The notes beneath the pieces are model-generated. The model had not been told where the DNA came from and did not search any database. It saw only the letters and a list, made by a program, of their open reading frames with translations. Position numbers and translations under genes: made by a program. From assembly GCA_024644505.1 (NCBI GenBank), contig JAHEHQ010000008.1, forward strand, positions 1 through 17,921: a DNA stretch of 17,921 bases, written 5' to 3'. The DNA comes from Gammaproteobacteria bacterium. Its GTDB lineage: Bacteria; Pseudomonadota; Gammaproteobacteria; Chromatiales; Chromatiaceae. Shown piece after piece: positions 13,251 through 17,921 of this stretch (position 1 is the first letter of the stretch; the number at the start of each line of letters is the position of its first letter).

Positions 13251-13292
13251 TTGCACTGTTATTGATATCCCGCATTTTTTCAATTGGTATCT

Positions 13293-13296
13293 GGAG
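13293..13296 (+). promoter_or_regulatory. Shine-Dalgarno GGAG fixing the start at 13305
   Basis: GGAG lies eight bases before ATG 13305. The frame is open further upstream (a TTG at 13284), but no ribosome-binding site supports that start, and the signal peptide begins at 13305. Confidence 0.7.
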
Positions 13297-13304
13297 ATAA
13301 TCTC

Positions 13305-14333
13305 ATGCATTTTGGCCCTCTCACCCTCCGCCTGCTGCTCATTTCGTCCCTTTGCCTTCCGCAGCTGGGTTTAACCGCCGAGGGGGAGGTAAACGTCTAT
13401 TCGGCTCGCAAGGAAAAACTCATCAAACCCCTGCTTGACAGGTTTACGGAAGAGACGGGGATCCAGGTGAACCTGGTAACGGGCAAGGCGGACGCCCTGC
13501 TTAAGCGCCTGCAGAGCGAGGGGAGAAACTCCCCGGCGGATCTGCTGATCACCACCGATGCCGGCAGACTGCATCGTGCAAAGATTTCCGGGGTCACCCA
13601 GGCGATTCAGCTGCCGGGACAGAATAAAGTCATACCCGAATCTTACCGGGATCCCGAGGGCCACTGGTACGGTCTTTCCCTCAGGGCCAGGCCAATTCTC
13701 TATGTCCAGGACAAGGTGGATCCGGCGAAGCTCTCCACCTATGAGGCTTTGGCCGACAGGGCCTGGAGAAAACGCATCTGCATCCGTTCCTCCGACAACA
13801 TCTATAACCAGTCTCTGGTCGCGTCCATGATCGCCGCGGACGGCAGCGAGCGCGTGGAGTCCTGGGCCAGGGGACTGGTCGGGAATTTTGCCCGGCCTCC
13901 GAGAGGCGGTGACCGGGATCAGATCAAAGCCGCCGCGGCGGGGATCTGTGATATCGCCATAGCCAATACCTATTATTTTGCCGCCATGCTCGATTCGAAG
14001 GATCAGGCACAAAAAGCGGCGGCCGGCAAACTGCGGGTATTCTGGCCCAATCAGCAGGGTCGCGGCACCCATGTAAATGTCAGCGGCGTGGCAGTGACAG
14101 GCTCTGCCAGAAACCGCGAAAAAGCCGTCCGATTGATCCTGTTTCTTCTCAATGACGATTCCCAGCAATGGTATGCCGACATCAACGGCGAGTATCCCGT
14201 GCGCCCTGATGTGCCGGTCAGCCCGACACTCGAAAAATGGGGCACATTCAAGATGGATACCCTCAACCTGAGCCGCCTGGGGGAACTCAATCCGGATGCT
14301 GTCCGACTGATGGACAGGGCGGGTTGGAAATAG
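13305..14333 (+). CDS. fbpA: Ferric iron ABC transporter, periplasmic binding protein (FbpA/FutA family)
   Basis: This 342-residue protein has a signal peptide cut after about A25 (LGLTA). The mature protein follows the FutA/FbpA pattern closely: VNVYSARKEKLIKPLLDRF, GKADALLKRLQSEG, SPADLLITTDAGRL, RSSDNIYNQSLVASMI, GDRDQIKAAAAGICDIAIAN and GRGTHVNVSGVAV. The conserved iron-binding tyrosines are Y167 (NIYNQ) and the pair Y223/Y224 (NTYYF). The segment after Y32 is SARKEK, without the His-Tyr pair that FutA proteins carry there, so the fourth-side ligand may be supplied by carbonate, water or another anion. It captures Fe3+ in the periplasm for the permease and ATPase encoded downstream. The operon is headed by a Fur box. 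Confidence 0.92.
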   Translation: MHFGPLTLRLLLISSLCLPQLGLTAEGEVNVYSARKEKLIKPLLDRFTEETGIQVNLVTGKADALLKRLQSEGRNSPADLLITTDAGRLHRAKISGVTQAIQLPGQNKVIPESYRDPEGHWYGLSLRARPILYVQDKVDPAKLSTYEALADRAWRKRICIRSSDNIYNQSLVASMIAADGSERVESWARGLVGNFARPPRGGDRDQIKAAAAGICDIAIANTYYFAAMLDSKDQAQKAAAGKLRVFWPNQQGRGTHVNVSGVAVTGSARNREKAVRLILFLLNDDSQQWYADINGEYPVRPDVPVSPTLEKWGTFKMDTLNLSRLGELNPDAVRLMDRAGWK

Positions 14334-14366
14334 GATAGGTCGGAATCGGCGACTTATTTCAGCCTC

Positions 14367-16043
14367 ATGGCAGTCACGGCATCCCTGACCGGTACGCACC
14401 CGGTGATATCGGGCCCTTCGGTATGGCGGGGCGGTGTCGTGCTCGTCGCGACCTTCCTGGCCATGCCGGTGATTGTCATACTGGGTTTTCTGCTGGTCCC
14501 TGCGGGGGAAGTGTGGCAACACCTGGTCTCAACCGTACTCCGGGATTATGTGTTGAACTCCCTGCTGCTGATGCTGGGGGTGAGTATCGGGGTGCTGATC
14601 CTGGGGGTGGGTTCCGCATGGCTTACCAGCATGTGCCGGTTTCCGGGCTCCAGGCTGTTTGAGTGGTCCCTGTTGCTTCCCATGGCCATGCCCGCCTATA
14701 TCATTGCCTACACCTATACCGGTCTCTTCGACTTTGCCGGGCCGGTCCAGTCCCTTCTGCGGGAATGGACCGGTTGGGGCTACGGCGATTACTGGTTCCC
14801 GGAGATACGTTCCCTGGAGGGCGCGGCACTGATGCTCTCCCTGGTACTCTTCCCGTACGTCTACCTGCTTTCCCGCGCAGCCTTTCTCGGTCAGTCTCTA
14901 TGTGTACTGGATGTAAGCAGGACCCTGGGCAACGGGCCCTGGCGTACCTTTTTCACCGTAGCACTGCCGATGGCCAGGCCCGCCATTGTCGCCGGATTGT
15001 CCCTGGCGCTGATGGAGACCCTCGCCGACTACGGGACGGTTCAATATTTCGGTGTCGCCACCTTCACCACCGGTATCTTTCGTACCTGGTTCGGTCTGGA
15101 CAGCACTGCTGCCGCGGCACAACTCTCCGCGGTGCTTCTGCTGTTCGTCTTCGTGCTGGTGTTGCTGGAACGCGGCTCACGCCGCAGTGCCCGCTATCAT
15201 CACACCAGTCAGCGCCATCAGGCACTTCGGCGATACCCTCTCACAGGGTGGCGCGGGACCGGCGCCGCCCTTTTCTGCTTCGGCATCCTGTTTTTCGGTT
15301 TTCTGCTGCCGGCGGGACAGTTGTTGATCTGGGCCGCCACCACCGCCGAGGAGCGGTTGGACGGCCAGTTTCTGTCCCTGGTGTGGCACAGTCTGGAACT
15401 GGCCGGCATCGCCGCCCTGCTCGCCCTGGCACTTGCCCTGATCCTGGGCTACGGCCGACGACTCTACGGAAACTGGGCCGTTCAGTTCGCCGTACGGATT
15501 GCCGGCATGGGTTATGCGGTTCCCGGCACCGTGATTGCCGTAGGGGTCATGATCCCGTTTGCCGCCTTCGACAACGGTCTGGATTCCTGGATGCGCAATC
15601 AGTTCGGCATCTCCACCGGACTGCTCCTGAGTGGTACCCTGGCGGCTCTGCTGTTTGCCTACCTGGTGCGTTTTCTGGCGGTTTCGCTGCAGACCGTGGA
15701 AGCCGGTCTCGCAAGGATACGGCCCTCCATGGACGAAGTATCCCGTTCCATGGGTGCCGGTGCCGCCGAGACCGTTCGACGGGTCCATATTCCCATGCTC
15801 AAGGGCAGCCTGGTGACGGCCCTGCTCCTGGTCTTTGTCGACGTACTCAAAGAACTGCCTGCGACCTTGATATTGAGACCGTTCAACTTCAATACGCTTG
15901 CCGTTCGCGCCTACGAACTGGCCTCTGACGAAAGGCTGGCCGATGCCTCCCTGGCATCGCTCACCATCGTTGCCGTGGGCATTGTACCGGTGATCCTGCT
16001 GAGCCGGTCCATCGGCCGTTCCCGCCATGAACGAACAGCTTGA
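14367..16043 (+). CDS. fbpB: Ferric iron ABC transporter, fused permease (FbpB)
   Basis: This 558-residue integral membrane protein has about twelve hydrophobic segments arranged as two homologous halves, as in FbpB/SfuB. Each half contains an EAA-like loop that docks with the ATPase: DVSRTLGNGPWRTFFTVALP in the first and EVSRSMGAGAAETVRRVHIP in the second. DYGTVQYFGVATFTTGIF and DVLKELPATLILRPFNF after the respective loops are family signatures. It starts at ATG 14367, 33 bases after the binding-protein stop, without a strong ribosome-binding site, and overlaps the ATPase gene by 17 bases, consistent with translational coupling. A long plus-strand frame in another phase inside it is an artefact of GC-rich codon use. 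Confidence 0.93.
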   Translation: MAVTASLTGTHPVISGPSVWRGGVVLVATFLAMPVIVILGFLLVPAGEVWQHLVSTVLRDYVLNSLLLMLGVSIGVLILGVGSAWLTSMCRFPGSRLFEWSLLLPMAMPAYIIAYTYTGLFDFAGPVQSLLREWTGWGYGDYWFPEIRSLEGAALMLSLVLFPYVYLLSRAAFLGQSLCVLDVSRTLGNGPWRTFFTVALPMARPAIVAGLSLALMETLADYGTVQYFGVATFTTGIFRTWFGLDSTAAAAQLSAVLLLFVFVLVLLERGSRRSARYHHTSQRHQALRRYPLTGWRGTGAALFCFGILFFGFLLPAGQLLIWAATTAEERLDGQFLSLVWHSLELAGIAALLALALALILGYGRRLYGNWAVQFAVRIAGMGYAVPGTVIAVGVMIPFAAFDNGLDSWMRNQFGISTGLLLSGTLAALLFAYLVRFLAVSLQTVEAGLARIRPSMDEVSRSMGAGAAETVRRVHIPMLKGSLVTALLLVFVDVLKELPATLILRPFNFNTLAVRAYELASDERLADASLASLTIVAVGIVPVILLSRSIGRSRHERTA

Positions 16044-17076
16044 AGTAAAGAACCTGACCGTCGCCTACGACGGCAAGGCGGCAGTGGCCGATGCGGGATT
16101 CAAGTTGGAGACCGGAGAAATCGGTTGTCTGCTGGGTCCAAGCGGCTGCGGCAAGACCAGCCTGCTCCGTGCCATTGCCGGTTTCGAGCCCGCCGTATCG
16201 GGGGAAATCCTGCTGCGGGGTCGCTGCGTGACGCGCCCGGGAACGACGCTGGCGCCGGAACACCGGAATGTCGGCATGGTTTTTCAGGATTTTGCCCTCT
16301 ACCCCCACCTCACCGTGTCGAAAAACATCGGCTTCGGGCTGCGCGGGCTTTCCAGGCAGGCACGCCGGCAGCGGGTTGAGGAGCTGCTGGTGCTGGTGGA
16401 CATGGAAGGTATGGGTACGAAATATCCCCATCAGCTATCCGGTGGACAGCAGCAGCGGGTTGCCCTGGTTCGGGCCATGGCGCCGCGTCCCGATATCCTG
16501 CTGCTGGACGAGCCCTTCTCCGGCCTCGATGTGGAACTTCGCAGTCAGTTGGCCAGGGAAGTAAGGGAGATACTGAAGCACGACCGGATCACTGCCATCC
16601 TGGTGACCCATGATCAGCTGGAGGCCTTCGCCATGGCTGATCGAATCGGTGTCATGATGGAGGGCCGCATGCTCCAATGGGCCGACGGTTACAGCCTCTA
16701 CCACCGACCCGCAGACCGGTTCGTTGCCGATTTCATCGGAAGGGGGGCCATGCTCACGGGGCAGGTTATCGACGGACCCAGGATCGAAACCGCGCTTGGC
16801 ATCGTGGAGGCAAACCGCAATGCGGATCTGAGGCCCGGGGAGACAGTGGAACTGCTCCTGCGACCCAGCGACCTCGTGCACGACGACGACAGCCCGTTCC
16901 GGCTCGAGGTTCTGGACCGTGTATTCCAGGGCGCCGAGTACCTGTACACCCTGCGCCTCAACGAGGAGACCCGGGTGCTCTGTTTGGTACAGAGCCATCA
17001 TAATCACGCTATAGGTGAGCGTATCGGTGTGAAACTGGATGTGGGCCGGCTGGTTACCTTCGCATACAACCCGTAG
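16027..17076 (+). CDS. fbpC: Ferric iron ABC transporter, ATP-binding protein (FbpC)
   Basis: This 349-residue ATPase belongs to the FbpC/PotA-like group. Walker A is GPSGCGKTS (residues 37-45), the Q-loop is in VFQDFALYPHLTV, the signature is LSGGQQQR, Walker B is ILLLDEPFSGLD, and the H-loop is in VTHDQLEAF. The region after about residue 235 is a C-terminal regulatory TOBE-type domain (LLLRPSDL, with LEVLDRVFQGAEYLYTLRL), as in ferric and spermidine importers. It powers Fe3+ import through the permease encoded just upstream. The start ATG 16027 lies within the last codons of the permease gene. It is the last gene of the operon. Confidence 0.94.
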   Translation: MNEQLEVKNLTVAYDGKAAVADAGFKLETGEIGCLLGPSGCGKTSLLRAIAGFEPAVSGEILLRGRCVTRPGTTLAPEHRNVGMVFQDFALYPHLTVSKNIGFGLRGLSRQARRQRVEELLVLVDMEGMGTKYPHQLSGGQQQRVALVRAMAPRPDILLLDEPFSGLDVELRSQLAREVREILKHDRITAILVTHDQLEAFAMADRIGVMMEGRMLQWADGYSLYHRPADRFVADFIGRGAMLTGQVIDGPRIETALGIVEANRNADLRPGETVELLLRPSDLVHDDDSPFRLEVLDRVFQGAEYLYTLRLNEETRVLCLVQSHHNHAIGERIGVKLDVGRLVTFAYNP

Positions 17077-17419
17077 AGGGACGACCGGGCGGCTGTACAA
17101 AATGACTTCCGAGACTCATTTGTGATCCCTGGGGGACGCCCCACAACAGGGCCTGCCTTCCGAAAGACACCCAACAACGCACCAATCCGGTTCACATTAA
17201 CCATGCAATCATGTAAGTTACGCAGAATCGCTGATTGTGCAGTGCATCATGACGAACATCTGAGCCGGACACCAATGCGCATTTTTCGTGTTTCTGGTCC
17301 AAGTGACAGGTAAATGGCCTGTTTATTGCTAAATCCTGCTGGATGAGATCTGCCGTTCGAGGCGTTACACCAGTGAGTATATCTCCAGGAACTATCCGCC
17401 TCCCAGGGGGCTACAAACC
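17077..17419. other. Intergenic region without a recognisable gene
   Basis: These 343 bases hold only short, compositionally unconvincing frames on both strands. Possible RNA structure: an 8-base stem with one bulge at 17097-17123 (ACAAAATGA with TCATTTGT), a GC-rich hairpin at 17127-17151 (GGGG-ACG-CCCC inside CCCT/AGGG), and ACAGG-N7-CCTGT at 17306-17322 followed by TTATT. The first two may mark the end of the iron operon transcript, but no T tract follows. I found no tRNA, riboswitch or clear promoter. Confidence 0.5.
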
Positions 17420-17921
17420 ATGAAATGCAAGATACACAGCCTGGTTTCCGAATCCGTTGCCTCGATGGATGAATCCAGGACGGTACAGGAGGGCGTCGCT
17501 CTGATGGCGCAGAAGAACGTCGGATCGCTGGTGATTACAGGTTCCAACAGCGTTGCCGGACTCTTCACGGAACGTGATCTTATTACCCGGGTGGTAAGCC
17601 AGGGCATAGACCCGGCTAACCTGAAACTGGGTGAAGTCTGCACCCGCGATCTGGTTTCGATCTCCAGCGAAAGTTCGTGTCAGGAGGCCATAAAGAAGAT
17701 GCACAGCCACGTATGCCGCAGACTGGTGGTATATCGGGGTGACCGGTTCATGGGCCTGGTCAATCTTCAGACGGTTGCCAAGGCATTGGCAGACAAGAGC
17801 GGCAGGCAAAACGTGCTGGTCAACATAATCGGCGGCGTCACTTTCGCCGCCGCAGTAGGTGTGATCGCTCTTCTGCTCTACAACCTCCCCAACATGATGC
17901 AACTCGCCGACAAGGTTACGA
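17420..17921 (+). CDS. CBS-domain membrane-anchored protein, C-terminus cut by window end
   Basis: The frame is open from ATG 17420 to the window end (167 codons, no stop). Residues 6-60 form one CBS domain (ESRTVQEGVALMAQKNVGSL, then SVAGLFTERDLITRVVSQG) and residues 70-122 a second (VSISSESSCQEAIKKMHSHV, RLVVYRGDRFMGLVNLQTVA). A basic stretch (ADKSGRQN) precedes a hydrophobic helix (VNIIGGVTFAAAVGVIALLL) near residues 131-153, so the protein is probably a tail-anchored or short membrane protein. CBS pairs bind adenine nucleotides and act as energy or redox sensors; the target here is unknown. AGGGGG about ten bases upstream is a possible ribosome-binding site. The minus-strand frames over this region are shadows. 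Confidence 0.82.
   Translation, partial: MKCKIHSLVSESVASMDESRTVQEGVALMAQKNVGSLVITGSNSVAGLFTERDLITRVVSQGIDPANLKLGEVCTRDLVSISSESSCQEAIKKMHSHVCRRLVVYRGDRFMGLVNLQTVAKALADKSGRQNVLVNIIGGVTFAAAVGVIALLLYNLPNMMQLADKVT

Noticed and set aside
13261..13291. Direct repeat ATTGATATC / ATTGGTATC 22 bases apart before the iron transporter start
   Set aside because: Only nine bases with one mismatch in an AT-rich leader; likely chance, although the two-turn spacing was noted.
13371..14522. Minus-strand open frame of 383 codons opposite the ferric-binding-protein gene
   Set aside because: The plus strand encodes an unmistakable FbpA/FutA protein; the antisense product matches nothing and lacks a ribosome-binding site.
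14663..15928. Plus-strand open frame of 421 codons inside fbpB in another phase
   Set aside because: It lies wholly within the permease gene and its product is Arg/Pro/His-rich without membrane segments, typical of an out-of-phase reading.
15177..16028. Minus-strand open frame of 283 codons opposite fbpB
   Set aside because: Gly/Gln-rich low-complexity product with no recognisable motif; a shadow of the permease.
17122..17313. 63-codon plus-strand frame in the gap after fbpC
   Set aside because: No ribosome-binding site, no motif, and an amino-acid composition unlike a small protein or leader peptide.

Overview
The window (GC-rich, densely coded, short intergenic gaps, proteobacterial Shine-Dalgarno and sigma-70-like signals) looks like chromosomal DNA of a free-living or symbiotic gammaproteobacterium. 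A LexA C-terminus, BatD, CreA, an OmpR-type two-component system, a bacterial sucrose synthase, HupF/HupK hydrogenase maturation proteins, a Sco protein and a Fur-type iron ABC transporter together suggest a chemolithotroph of the purple/sulfur-oxidising Chromatiales type. That placement is inference. There is no transposase, integrase, CRISPR array, rRNA or tRNA that I can recognise.

Layout. 1-178: end of lexA. 226-1962: batD (+), preceded by a short array of degenerate 7-base repeats. 2049-2519: creA (-), and 2716-3210: a Spy/CpxP-like LTXXQ periplasmic protein (-). Divergent from the latter, 3399-5509 is a two-component system (+) whose kinase start overlaps the regulator stop in ATGA. The divergent promoter region carries a perfect 19-base inverted repeat; each arm contains a GTAA-N6-GTAA element like CpxR/OmpR-family boxes. 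5578-8010: sucrose synthase (-). 8275-8676: small exported protein of unknown function (+), meeting tail to tail with 8673-10179, hupF-hupK (-). 10320-11234: helical soluble protein of unknown function (+), divergent from hupF. 11296-13073 (-): a small exported two-cysteine protein followed, with a 4-base ATGA overlap, by an unusual fusion of a degenerate ZnuA-like metal-binding domain and a complete Sco1/SenC domain. 13305-17076 (+): a three-gene ferric iron ABC transporter (binding protein, fused permease, ATPase) behind a promoter overlapped by a clear Fur box. 17077-17419: no recognisable gene. 17420 to the end: a two-CBS-domain membrane-anchored protein cut by the window edge.

How the genes work together. 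Four functional units stand out: an envelope-stress circuit (Spy-like protein, regulator, kinase, shared operator); sucrose synthase for sucrose/NDP-glucose interconversion; a fragment of an uptake-hydrogenase maturation locus; and a metal-handling block in which the Fur-controlled iron importer stands back to back with the ZnuA-Sco fusion operon. The last unit and the operator at 3308-3357 are the most interesting parts of the window. Several genes (10320-11234, 8275-8676, 12705-13073) have no function that I can assign.
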